Shown here piece after piece: positions 10,929 through 22,549 of a DNA stretch of 64,000 nucleotides. This DNA comes from Utricularia gibba. Taxonomy: Eukaryota > Streptophyta > Magnoliopsida > Lamiales > Lentibulariaceae. The position numbers were made by a program, and so were the translations under genes. Within the stretch, counting starts at the first letter, position 1, and every line of letters starts with the position of its first letter. The notes under the pieces were generated by a model that was not told where the DNA came from, ran no database searches, and saw only the letters and a list, made by a program, of their open reading frames with translations. Where the stretch lies: assembly GCA_002189035.1 (NCBI GenBank), contig CM007991.1, forward strand, positions 3,720,001 through 3,784,000, given 5' to 3'.

Positions 10929-12792
10929 ATGAGAAACGTCCCTAACAGCGTCGACACGGTGAATGCTGCCGCAAACGCCATTGTCACGGCTGAAACCAGA
11001 GTTCAACCGTCTGCGGTGCAGGTAAGACACGATTCTTGTTGTTTTTACTTTTGGGGGAGGTTCTGGAGCTTTTGGGCGGGGGTTTATTTGGAATTATGGT
11101 TTGGAATTGGAAGGGTTTTGTTTTGTTTTGTTTTTTTGATTCGGGATTTCCCAAAAGCAAGTGATAAAAAGTACATGAGATGTTCTATTGATGTTGGGAT
11201 TACTAAATCTTGACTCGAGTTTATGCCCTTTTTTCATGTGATGAAAACCGTATGAAGCAGGCAGATCAGGAAGCGGATTTTCGCCCTTCCTTATCTGGAT
11301 TAGGCTTGTTTATGCTCCCAAACAAATTAGTCGGAGAAATTGGAGGAACTTTTCATGTTTCCAAGGAAGATACATGAGTTTAGGTTTCTAGTCCTTGCAA
11401 TTGGAGGGAAAATAGAAAATTTATGCACAGGATGTAGCTCTTTTGTTCATTCAGGTTGCCTTTTCTTGATTAGTTGGGACTTGGTTGTATAAGAAACATA
11501 CGGTTTTCATGCTCATGGTGCTCGAATTTTGTGATTTCAGAGTAGGAGATGGGTAATTGTTGGAGCATCTACTGGTGTTTCGGTTCAATCAGACAACGGA
11601 AAAGAATTGGCCATGCTGTTCTTGTTTCTGAGCCAGATGTACCTCGGATTGTGGCTCCTGTTGTTGAGAACCGGAGCCATATATCCACCATACTCTTGCC
11701 TTTCATTGCACCTCCTTCGTCGCCTACATCGTTCCTCCAATCTGATCCATCCTCTGCTACGCAATCTCCAGCTGCGCCTTGTCTGAAATCTCTTTCTGTT
11801 AATACCCCTTCCATAGATGGAACTACTATTTTTACCGTCGGTCCATACGCTCACGAGTCTCAGTTGGTTTCACCACCTGTTTTCTCTGCATTCACAACTG
11901 AACCTTCCACGGCTTCCTTTACCCCTCCTCCTGAGCCTGTGCAAACGACTACCCCGTCTTCCCCTGAAGTGCCGTTTGCTCAGCTTTTGTCTTCTTCATT
12001 GGCTCAAAATGGGAGACACGGTGAAGTCAGTCTCAAGTACTCACTCGCCCAGTATGAGTTCAAACCTTATCAATACCCTGGAAGCCCAAGTGCATATGTT
12101 AAGTCACCAAACTCGGTGATTTCCACCTCTGGTACATCATCTCCCTTACCTGATAGGCCCCGGTCTATCGAGTTTCGAATGGGGGATCCTCCCAAGGTTC
12201 TCCGGTATGAAGATTTTCTAAACTACAGATGGGATTCAAAAGTATGTTCTGGTTCAATGACTCCACAAAGTGGGGTTGGGGATCAGGAGTTGCATCTGGA
12301 AACTTGACTCCCAATGGCAGGCTTTCTAAGCTCGCTTCAGGAACAATGACACCAAATGGTGGAGACGGCAACCAAGTTGTGGAGGCATCCTCATTTCCCA
12401 ACTCAGGCTACGTACTCCAAAATGATGAAGCCATCATTGATCCCAGACTCTCCTTTGAACTGCTCGGGGAGGACATTCCAACATGTGTCATCAGAGCAGC
12501 AGAGGAAGATTCATACAATCATGTATCCAGCAGTGCAAACAAGTCAACCAATGCAGGTACTCTTTCCCAGCATCTCTGTGGTGAAAGTTTGAACATCCAG
12601 AGAACGCAGTCAGAAGAGGGAGATGACTCCCATGAGAAGCACCGCACCATATCCTTCGGTTCAAGCAAGGAATTCCACTTCAACAACACAAACGAAGAAG
12701 CATCAGAAAAGGAATGTGAATGGTGGACCAAAGACAAATCTCAGAAGAATAACTGGAGCTTCTTCTCCATGCTTCAATCAAGTGCTACATGA
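10929..12792 (+). CDS. Proline/serine-rich 'hydroxyproline-rich glycoprotein family' protein (At5g52430-like), frame broken twice
   Basis: Function is not established for this plant family. Exon 1 (10929-11021) encodes the conserved start MRNVPNSVDTVNAAANAIVT; the intron ends at 11540. Exon 2 begins S-R-R-W in the exon-1 frame, as in relatives, but must then shift one base near the GGG at 11551-11553 to reach the conserved WSIYWCFGS, HAVLVSEP, LPFIAPPSSP and SPPVFSAFTTEPS blocks. An internal acceptor at 11545 would also restore frame. A second shift is needed near the GGGG at 12272-12275 to pass from SGSMTPQSG to SGNLTPNG and SGTMTPNG, the family's repeated motif, and on to FELLGEDIP and the stop at 12790-12792. 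Both breaks are consistent with one missing G. Otherwise the protein looks complete, about 450 residues, without a clear signal peptide. Confidence 0.8.
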
Positions 12793-15284
12793 TGGTAAAT
12801 CCTACCTTTGACTCTCATAGCCTCTTTTTGTTTCAGCAAGAGTTACACTACACACGTATGCACTTCTCCCCTTTCCTCTTCACATATCATAGATGAGGTT
12901 CGTGCCACTTGTAGAACTGTGTAATTAATTAACTGCGTTGGGCTAAGTGAAGTGAAGTGAAGTATATAGGGCGCATTGTTTATTCAGTTCAGTTTCACTA
13001 CCAGTAATTTTCGCCTGCCCTATTTTAATTTTAAAAAATTAAAATTTAGAATAAAATGATATTTTTATTAATAAATATAAGGGCACTACCCAATAAATTA
13101 TGCAAAGACCTTGACCAAATTAGTCACGCATGGAGTAAATAGATATTTTATATAGAAAATCGTTTTTAATTTTACATGAGATATTTTTTTTCGTAAAAAA
13201 ATATAAAATTATGAAAATTAGATATATAAAATGGATAATATTGTGTAAGCTAAACATAAATTGTTACATTAGTTTATAAATACGATACTAAGATTGGATA
13301 TCAAACATGTATTAAAATTTTCTAAATTTAGATAAATTCTATTTAAATAATATTACATTTCATTATGCAAAAGTATATGTTTAAAGTTGAATTTAATTCA
13401 AAACTTATTAATTTCATTATGAAAAACATTATAAAAAATAAAATATTATTTAAATTTCTGATTTTTTTACGATTTTTGTAAAAATAATTAAATTGAATCT
13501 GCAAAATCAGAAGCACGAATTTTAAAACACTGTTCATTGAATAAGATTTAGATAAGATAAAATAGTATATTTACTACCCTGGGGTATGTGGGCGGATAGA
13601 GGCCTGCAGTCGCACAGAATGGGAACACTCTTTTTTTATTCTATTAGTTTTTTTTTATTTAGATAAATGATGCATTTAATTGATGTTACTGATGGGGCCC
13701 ACTGTGAATTCACACCTGCATGCATGGCTTCATATTTCATGTCATAAAAATCATATGCTTTAAAATATTCATTCCTTGAAGACTCCCCGTTGACCGAGAC
13801 AATGTTTGACTTCCATTGTAATTCAAAGTGAATAGAATGAGAAGCATTCTGATTTAAAAAAATCAGATAAAATAAATAGGTACGCTTTCCATCTTTGCCC
13901 TTCGGCGCATCCGGTGAGTGACTTCAATGGGAGGGGCGATTGTGTAACTTCAATGTCTCAGTACAGTAGAGTACAGATTTGACTGCCATCCAAAGTGAAA
14001 AATGAATGAATGCAGTACGAAGTACAGTACAGACTGCACGCAGCAGACTCGGCGGGAGAGGAGATTGTGGTGGTTGTTTGTGAAAAAAATTTAATGTATT
14101 TTTTTATTTTAATGTGTGAAATATAAGGTGACAATAACTATTTTACATAAAAATCTTGATACTTTAATAAATTACATATTTCATCCCTAATGGTAAAGTA
14201 CTTTTGTAAAATTTTATATCAAATATAGTTAGCTCTTAAAATTTGACTATTAGCTCATAAAAATTGATATTTTGAACATTTTTATTTATCGCTATTTGAA
14301 CATCAATCAGAATTAATCTTCAATGTTCAATAAAGTAAGCATGATTATTTGGAACTAAGTTTTTCAAAATTTTCAAACATTAAAAACTAATTACGTCAAA
14401 ATTTTAAATAGTTTGAATAATAGTAAAACAATAGAAATTATTTTTATAAATTTTAAAAACAATGGAATCAATTAATACCATACCCTCAATCTGTGAGGAT
14501 ATGAATAAATGCATGTTTGATGTGTTGGTTTCAATATCCACAAGTGTACATGAACACAATGAAAAATGTTTATCCTTCAATGAAATATGATTTGCCACAA
14601 CTCAAATTCTTTTTGTGCAATATTATACATTTCGAACACCGAATCTTCATGATTTTACGATTTTTATCATCTTTAGCAAGCAATTCTAGGTGGTAACCTA
14701 TATTAAAATTAATTCAAACCAAATATGCTTAACTTTAAAATTCATACAAAGTATTCTTCATCATGTTTAAGAAAAAACCTTGTACAAAGTCTTACATAGT
14801 TATTCTGCTTAATCTATTTATGTCCCTTGTATGTAACATGGTTCTACACCCTATCTTGGATGGGATCTTACATGATTCAAATGGGATATTTATGCAATTT
14901 ATAAATAAGGTTGAAGATATAATTGATATTTATATTATTAATCTATAAATCTTTATTCATAAACATTTATCTCAAATCTGTATTTTTTTTAAATTCAAAT
15001 AATCATAATTTACATATTAAATACATTGCAACAAATAAATTTAATAGTTTATGTAAACCTCAGTAATTTTCTATTAATTAATAATCTTAATTAATAACTA
15101 ACCTTATTATTTAAAGAGTTGATGAGCTGTTAATTTATTTATCTTTTTTTGGGGATTAAATCACAACAAAAAAGTGTGGGGAAAGGGTTTTCAAGATGGC
15201 TACAGACAAAGAAACACAGTTCTTGAAGTCAAAGAGTGGTCAAAACCATAAAACGACGACGTTTGGAAGCCTACACCGGTTGCC
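12793..15284. other. AT-rich intergenic region
   Basis: No supported gene in about 2.5 kb. The first 200 bases are probably 3' UTR. A balanced patch at 13700-14090 contains several GTACAG repeats and no open frame of interest. The rest is low-complexity AT-rich DNA. Confidence 0.5.
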
Positions 15285-15959
15285 TCACTTCTGGTTCCTG
15301 TAGTAGATCTTGAAAGCGCTGGGCAGGTGAAAAGGCAGCAAGAACCCGACTAGATTGAAGCTCCAAAGGCACAAATTCACCGCCGCCAACACCTGCCCGC
15401 AAACCGAACTTTTTCGATGACTCTGGGCCGCGAATTCGCTGTTTACCCACTCCAGGATCCTCGATATCCTCCAGGAGTTGTAAAGAAGGGGAACGAACGC
15501 CCCCACCGGAACTGAAAACCTGCCGGAAGCCGTTGCGCCTTCCAGAACGACTTGGCAGGCCATTAGAAAGGTGTGTGGAGCTGCCGACTTGATCCCCCGT
15601 CCGTCCCCTTCCAGAATTCCGCTGACTATGTAGGCCGACGGAAGAATCAGGCCGACGATGGCGCCGGTGGAGAGATAGAGGCGTAGGAACTTGTTGTTCT
15701 CGGAGTGGAAAGGAGGCGAACTGGAGTGGGAGGTCGACGGGAAGACGTATTTGGAGATGAAGTGGAGGTAGACGACGGAGAAGAGGACAAAGGCGAGGTC
15801 CTCGACGGTGACCAAGCCGATGACGACAAGGATGATGGCGACGGCAAGAGAGTTGAGGTGGTGGGTGGTGAAGAAACCGCGGCGGAGGAATGGCGCTTTT
15901 GCGGCGGTTTGGGATGACAAGTCACCGCGGCAGCACGGTGGGCCAAATCCGGCGGGCAT
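15285..15959 (-). CDS. DUF7733-type multi-pass membrane protein, 224 aa
   Basis: This is a single-exon gene with an ATG at 15959 and a stop at 15285-15287. The protein has a short Ser/Ala-rich start, then hydrophobic segments at about residues 36-75, 92-118, 125-160 and 195-218, so it is probably an integral membrane protein with about four spans. Family blocks I recognise are THHLNSLAVAII, TVEDLAFVLFSVVY, IVGLILPSAYI and SAAPHTFL followed by CQVVLEGATASGRFSVP. The plant family has no assigned function that I know. The gene is unusually GC-rich for the region, typical of intronless plant genes. It lies head to head with eL36, about 1 kb apart. Confidence 0.8.
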   Translation of the reverse strand: MPAGFGPPCCRGDLSSQTAAKAPFLRRGFFTTHHLNSLAVAIILVVIGLVTVEDLAFVLFSVVYLHFISKYVFPSTSHSSSPPFHSENNKFLRLYLSTGAIVGLILPSAYIVSGILEGDGRGIKSAAPHTFLMACQVVLEGATASGRFSVPVGAFVPLLYNSWRISRILEWVNSEFAAQSHRKSSVCGQVLAAVNLCLWSFNLVGFLLPFHLPSAFKIYYRNQK

Positions 15960-16560
15960 TCTGTAGTGGAGTGAAAGCAGATCGGGAAAGAAAGCCGGAG
16001 ATGAACGCGTGGAAGCTGTCGCTATCGGCTCCCTGTGGCGTTCTTATAGGAAAAAACAAGACTATAAAAATTAGACTTTTAAAATTTAGTATTAATAAGA
16101 TTTTTATGAATATAGTCAGTTTTGAAATTACGAAATTATTTAAAAATATAATATAAAATTATATTATAAACATTAATAAAATAAAAATTTTATGCACTAT
16201 AAAATTTATCATATAATATATTTTTATTGTAAAATATTTTTAAATAAATAAAGAATAAATGGTATAATTTTTTAAATAATATTTTATTTAATAAATAATA
16301 TAAATTTAAAAATAAAATAATTTCTGAGGTTAATTATTAAATTTGAATATCTAATTTTATTATGATATGACTAAAGATTAGAAATTTTAAAAATTAAATA
16401 AAATTACTTTAAAAATTATGTACACACAATATGTATTATATATGATTCAATACAAATTTCACATTTTTTGGGTTGGATTTCATAATTTTTATATAAAATT
16501 CTGTAGTTTATAAATTTCGAAATATTATTTTAGATAATCATTTTTATTATTCGTAATGGA
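15960..16560. other. Intergenic region between the DUF7733 gene and eL36
   Basis: The first 60 bases are GC-balanced 5' UTR or promoter sequence; then about 500 bases are almost pure AT-rich DNA with no gene. Confidence 0.5.
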
Positions 16561-16616
16561 TTTAATTCGTTTTTTTTTTTTAAAAAAAACATATTTCTCG
16601 CTTAAAGAAATTAATC

Positions 16617-16756
16617 AGCCCATGTGAAAGTGAAACGGGCCGAAAGTTTGAACAGAAGCCCAGACCATTTGGAAATACGGGTGGCCCATTAATTCCGTCG
16701 TTCTCCTGGATCTCTTCTGTCCAGCATTGTATAGAAGGCCGAAACAGAAACCCTAA
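16617..16756 (+). promoter_or_regulatory. Ribosomal-protein promoter elements: site II (TGGGCY) and telo-box
   Basis: AGCCCA occurs at 16617-16622 and 16657-16662 and GGCCCA at 16683-16688; these are TGGGCY site II elements on the reverse strand. A telo-box (AAACCCTAA) lies at 16748-16756. The pairing of site II elements with a telo-box is the known signature of plant ribosomal-protein and other growth-linked promoters. Confidence 0.75.
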
Positions 16757-16960
16757 ATTTTGGGTTGGGGCACACCGCGAGGGATCGGAGGAAGAGTTCA
16801 GCGCTTATTGTTTGTTTACGACAGGCTACTGGTGAGCTGTGTGGCTCAATTTTATACAGTTGTTTCTTTTTGCTAGTAATTGTAGAGATCCGTCGGGTTT
16901 TTCCCAATCAAAGCATGTGATTTGAGAGTTAGATACTGAATAGGTGTTGATTTGATGCAG

Positions 16961-17548
16961 ATGGCTCCGAAGCAGCCGAACAGTGGGTTGTTTGTGGGCT
17001 TGAACAAAGGGCATGTGGTTACTCCCAAGGAATTGGCACCCCGTCCTTCAGACAGGAAGGGAGTAAGATTTTTCCTTTTGTGCATATTTATGTTTTATTG
17101 CATGTCACATTCGCTAGCTTCTACCATGGTTTTTTGGTTTGTTGAGCATGGCGTAACAAGGATTTCTATTAACAATGGCATCTCTTTCACTTACGATGAT
17201 TTTGCATTGGGTTGATCCCTTGATGATTGTAGAAAACCAGCAAGAGGGTGCATTTCGTGAGGAGTCTGATCAGAGAAGTGGCCGGGTTTGCACCGTACGA
17301 AAAGAGAATCACAGAGCTTCTGAAAGTTGGGAAGGACAAGCGCGCCCTGAAAGTGGCTAAGAGAAAGTTAGGTACCCACAAACGAGCAAAAAAGAAGAGA
17401 GAAGAGATGGCTAGTGCTCTTCGCAAGATGAGGTGAGTTTTTTTGTCTCGGGCAGCTTATTTTCATTATTAATTTTGATGGTCTTGCATTCCGTTGACAA
17501 ATCTGAAACTTTTGCAGGGCTGCTGCAGGTGGTGATAAGAAGAAGTGA
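16961..17548 (+). CDS. RPL36: 60S ribosomal protein L36 (eL36), 110 aa
   Basis: Structural protein of the large cytosolic ribosomal subunit. Three coding exons, 16961-17062, 17233-17432 and 17518-17548, give 333 nt including TGA, matching the usual 110-residue length. The sequence runs [20 protein letters not shown], then [18 protein letters not shown], then the basic [17 protein letters not shown] and an [14 protein letters not shown] end. A leader intron probably ends in GATGCAG directly before the ATG, with its donor after about 16829. Frame is intact. Confidence 0.97.
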
Positions 17549-17969
17549 TTTTGTATCTGATTTCAACCATGTTTTGATTCAAATTGGATCTTCTTAAATC
17601 AGACTCTAGAAGGTTTCGTAGACAAAACACTGTTTTCTGGCGTTAAGACCGATTCATATTCTGGTTTGATTTCTCAATGGTATGGATGTTTTTTTGACGC
17701 AAATGCTTCTTTGTTTTTATTTTTCAAATAGTGCTTTTATCTTGCTAGAACAAAGTATGGTCAAAAGAACGGATTTATTTGATTATTCAGATAAAGGCTA
17801 CATCTCGGGTTATTGTATCTCAGTGAAATACATAACATGTGTTACACTGGACCTAGCTTAAGTAAAAAGTACCATATCAGGATGACACTCTTAGCTTCTG
17901 CTTTATTTTATGAACCCATGGAGCGGGTAGTAAACTTAGCTATATCACTTGTTCTGACCTCTGATAATC
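17549..17969. other. Convergent 3' region between eL36 and the SLH gene
   Basis: These 420 bases lie between two tail-to-tail genes and should hold both 3' UTRs. No other gene is seen. Confidence 0.6.
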
Positions 17970-20900
17970 TCATGTTCTGAACCTCTGTGATAACCTCTCA
18001 AGCCCTTCTTTACAATCTCCCGAAATTCGCTTGGCACTTTCTTTGACACCAGTTATTACTGCAGTGGAATCATTAAGCAGGTATTGCAAGGAACTTTCGC
18101 ACCTAGACTTGGCGCCCTTTTGAAGCTCCCCTGCCCGCTTCTTCAAATTCGAGATGAACAGAACGATCACCTCGACTATTCTTGAGATTGTGTTCCTGAT
18201 TCTTAAGCCTGCTTCTTCTCCCATTCGTTTGATTCTCTCTACCAGGGTCTCAGCTCGTCCTATGGTTTCTTCAACCGACAACTGTTCCCCACGATCCAGC
18301 CATGTCACCCCTGCTTCAGCTTCATCACTCAAGTCCTTGTCAACCACAACTTTTATGCCCTGTCTCTTCCAAAGTTTCCGAGCCTCGTCCAGAGCCTCTG
18401 CCTGTTCCCTAGCTCTCTTTGCCTCATCCTCGGCCCATTGCCTACATGCAGTTATGAGCATTATCATGTTCATGATAAATATAAGAGAGATCCTTCAATG
18501 AACTCTGATAAACCGCAAAAATAGGATAGTAATACACAGACCAGATGCGGTTTGTAAGATGAATTGGACAATCATTACCTAGCCATGGATAGAGCCTTCC
18601 TTTCAATTTCTAGCTCGTGCTGTAGCCGAGCAATCTCCTGATTCTCAGCCTCTGATTCCCGCCTTAGCTTGTTTAGCCTTTCTTTTTCATATGAAATCTC
18701 TAATTTATCAGCTGTGACAGCCTGCAACTGTTCCTCTACCTCCCGCCTTAACCTGGACAGAATTTCCATTTCTGAGTCAACAACAGCTCGTTCCTTCATC
18801 AATGAAAGATTTTCTTCCTCCCTTGTAGCTCTCAGCTTCTCTAATTCTTGTCTTGCCTCCTCGGCCAACGTTGCAACAGCATTTATTCTCTCTCTTTCCT
18901 GCAAAAGCTCCTTCTCATAACTCTCACTGAGATCGTTCTCAACCTGCGCTACCAGAGCACTATGAGCAGCAACAGCATTCTCCGCCATGGATTCAGCCTC
19001 AATTCGTGCAAGTTCCTCACTGACAATTGCATAACCATCCCCAGTTGAAAGTGCAATAGCAGCCTGGGCTTTTGTCACAGGTTTTCCTGGCTGGAAGAGT
19101 CTTGTATATCCTACCATACAAACATTCTGATTACGTTTAGTGATGAATGTGCAGAGTGAAATACAAAGGTCCACTTGTAGAGCTTGTCATGAAACCGAAG
19201 AAGACATCTGCAAAAAATCAAAGCCATGCTATCGCATCTCACCAAAGGCTAATGTCACAATACCCTGCTCTCCAGCTGCCAAGTCAGCTGCGAGTGCTGA
19301 CCACGCATCTGGATCAATCTTGTCAATATCTATGAAACCCGATATCTGCTGCAAGGTCTAAAGTTTAAGAGAACAGATACGGATACTGTCAATATTTGAA
19401 TGGTTTTTGTGGAAGTAATAACGCATTTGGTTAGAAAGTTAACCTTTTTGTCAACTAAGGGTAGTTGCTTTTTGTCCAGAGCCATCCTCCATGTCACTAA
19501 ATCCTGACGAGACAAGGGGCTGCAGGAAAATTTCCATTACAGTTACATAAAATTTTGCATGCAAAGAGCTCAAAGCAGACATACCTTTCTGGTGAGAAAC
19601 AGAAGGGACCCGTGTCTTCCTTGTCATTTTGCTGCAAGTCGTGCCTCGAAAGCTTACTAGCAATAAGCCCAGCTTCTGCCAAGCCTGAGTTCAGCAAACT
19701 AGATTAGAATAAAAAATTGAACAGAAATATGCTAATGAGGAAGTGTTTTAATCAGCGAACGAAAGAGAAGATCTAACCTTGAATTGATTGGAAATCAGGA
19801 TCTTCAGGCATAATATCATCGAATGCAATTTCGGAAACATTTTCAATATACATAGCCGGGTAAACTTTTGTGGATACGCTCCTGCAGTAAGTGAAAGAGG
19901 TTAGAATCTGCAATAAAGGTGTCATATATGATGGCTTAAAGTATTATAGCACCTATATTCTACTTGGCATCCTTATGAAAGACAATACCTGGACAGCACA
20001 CTGCTCGCTAAGACTAACCAACGGGCATACTCCCGGCGAGTACACAAGTCTCCAGGTTTCACATCATCCTCAATCACCTAAAAAGGTTATCACAAGCACT
20101 GAAATCATATCTTCATGAAGCTAGCCAAGGCAAAGGTGGCATATACAAGTTCTAACTCGGTTGCAAATTCTTAAAATCATATTTCCAACTATGAAGAGCT
20201 GCTAACTAATCTGCTAACATCTTAAATGTCATAAGTAAGATAACATAAAGTTGCATCTTTGAAACTATATATCCCACCTTTAAAATTTTCAAAGCAGAAA
20301 GTGCTTGACTCTGAAGTTCATCGACAGTAGCTGGCACCAAGATCTTCCCTGGCTGCACCTCTACAGCAGCAGATGCAGCAGTTGGAGCAGGGATGCCCGC
20401 TGAAGAGGAAAACTTTCCAGGACTTGTATGGCCAAAAAGGGGAGGGACAGCTGCCAAGTCATTAGGATCATATTCGTTGCCTTGTTCTCTGGAGTGTTTT
20501 TTATATGCTGATTCTTGTAAATCCTCACTTACGTTTTGCTCCACAGGCGACTTAGAATCTACAACAAAAATAATGTGAATGGTGTTTTTTGGGCTAAACA
20601 TTAGATTTAAGAGGTCTTTGCTTTACTCACCCCTCATGGAATGTGTGCTTCCAGAATCCTCAGTACCCACACCCACCGGTCCGGATTCAAAGCCAGCAAC
20701 ATTGTCTGAAACAGAAGGTGTGGCATCAAAAGGGTATACTGAAAAATTGGATTCTTCAACTTCGTTCAAGCTGGGAACCCCATTCGGATGAGAATTTGCA
20801 GATTCTAGGTTACTACTTTCTGCTAATTCACCAGGATTCCGGGATGGCACACTATCAGAACCCATTTGCATGTCTTGTAAAGCTGCTGAATCATCAACAC

Positions 20901-22111
20901 CTTCAGTCTCACCATTAGTACTGGAAGAAACCAATCTCTGAGTTGATTCCCCTTGGTTAGACTGTATGGAAGAGTTATCACCATTCTCAAACGAACCATC
21001 TGCATCATCTCCCTTGCTGCTTTGAGAAAAAGGAGCATTCTCTTTGTAAAAAGCAGAGTCCTTATCTGACCATGCCTCGGTTTCTTCATTGCCACTTCTC
21101 TGTATCATTTCGGTATCCATGTGCTGTTCAGTTTGATGCTGGTTGTCATCAGAGGACAATACCTCTTCCTGCTGTGAAGTCAGGGGCAGCATGGAGTCTT
21201 TAACTCCTATCAATGAAAGTAAAGATTACTATAATAATTTTGATGAATAATATCGCATGGCATTTCAAACAATGAGTTTGGTCACGTAGAAGCTTCTCAT
21301 GCAACAACAATATAACAATCATATCCACACATTCCATGCACTTCAGAGTCCATCATTTATAATATGACGTAGAAAGGAGTACTCACTCGAAGTACGGCGG
21401 CTCAGAGATGCAATGGAAAAAGTGAGGCCAGAAAAAATAATGAGCCCAGCAACTCCTATACCCAGCATTCCTGTAAAGAAACTAACAGAGACGCCATAAG
21501 CATTTTGATAACGTAAGACCGCAAGGAAAAAAACAGGAAAATCATGTGAATGCTAGTTCCAATTTTCTTTGGTCGAGTCAAGTTTGAAAAGTTAACTCAC
21601 AATATTTATGTTTCCAAAAACCTCACTGCATGTGTAGAGTTACCGCAGTATGAAGTTACAATTAACAAACTGACAGAAAAAAAAAAACAGTCTCTTCAGC
21701 AATGAGCGTGCTATACGTTAATCAGAGAGATTTATCATCCCTTCTAATAAGCTTCCCTAAATGTTTGCATCAAACTGGATAAAGAAACAAACAGGAAAGA
21801 TGATGCACTCAAAGCTGCCAACCTAGAAGAGATTTTTTCTTCCCTGAATCATCAGAACGTCCCTCCACACCCGAATTCGCCCATCCAGAAAATCCATCAG
21901 CCCCAGAATTCACATTAGTCCACGACGAGTTCTCATCGGAACGCTGTTCCAGGCCATTCCCATCCACCGCCCTTCCCTGCACTCTTAATACCACGAATTT
22001 AACATTGCGGCGATGAATCGCCGGAACCAAAAACCCACAATTGAACTTCCCCCGGCGGTAGATGGCCAATTTTAGTTGACACGACGTTGGGCTGAAAGTA
22101 ATGGCATTCAT
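17970..22111 (-). CDS. Plastid-type SLH-domain, coiled-coil membrane protein (At5g23890-like), 905 aa
   Basis: Eleven minus-strand exons: 21823-22111, 21387-21470, 20631-21206, 20278-20558, 19989-20077, 19778-19881, 19585-19684, 19444-19519, 19243-19357, 18579-19110, 17970-18441. They total 2,718 nt with no internal stop. The N-terminus looks like a chloroplast transit peptide. One hydrophobic segment (GVAGLIIFSGLTFSIASL, about residues 100-120) follows. An acidic, Ser/Gln-rich low-complexity region spans about residues 125-330. S-layer-homology-like sequence (DLCTRREYARWLVLASS, SPLSRQDLVTWRMAL, FQPGKPVTKAQAAIAL) covers about 410-600. A long charged coiled coil (about 600-780) and a C-terminal helix with an isoleucine-rich patch finish it. 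SLH domains bind cell-wall polymers in bacteria; the plant role is unknown to me. It is head to head with CPSF100, 438 bases apart. Confidence 0.88.
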
Positions 22112-22549
22112 CTCTGAAGCAAAATCTGAAACACCGGAATCGACGCGGCGGGGAATGTCGAAGATGGAAGAAGGTTTCGGACAATTTGTTGAAGATCACG
22201 ACCACATCAAGACTAGGGTTTGCTGGAGCCCTGTGAACCAATCAACTGTCTGCTTCAACAACCAGATCCCATTCCGGATTCTCAGTTCTTGCAAAAAAGA
22301 ATGTCCCCTATTTTCTGTTATGCTTCTTTCCTCGTTTAAGTATTTTCCTATTTTAATTTTATTTTTTAAAAAAGGAGAATAATTCAATGTATAAAATAAT
22401 TTGTAAGTAATAAATGAAGGGAAAATCGATGCCGTAAAACGGTGTCGTTTCATTATTCTTACAATTCCCGCTGCACCCCTTAACCCTTCAACCGCCGCCC
22501 GGCGAAGCAGGGGAAATTCGCCGACGACAGTGGCAGAGAAGACTTCGAA
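22112..22549. promoter_or_regulatory. Shared head-to-head promoter region of the SLH gene and CPSF100
   Basis: Only 438 bases separate the two start codons, so both 5' UTRs and promoters must lie here. The arms are GC-balanced around an AT-rich centre (22330-22430). No TATA element is obvious for either gene. Confidence 0.7.

Noticed and set aside
15647..15946. Overlapping frames on both strands across the DUF7733 gene
   Set aside because: Low-complexity Ser/Pro or Gly/Asp strings that arise as shadows of a GC-rich exon.
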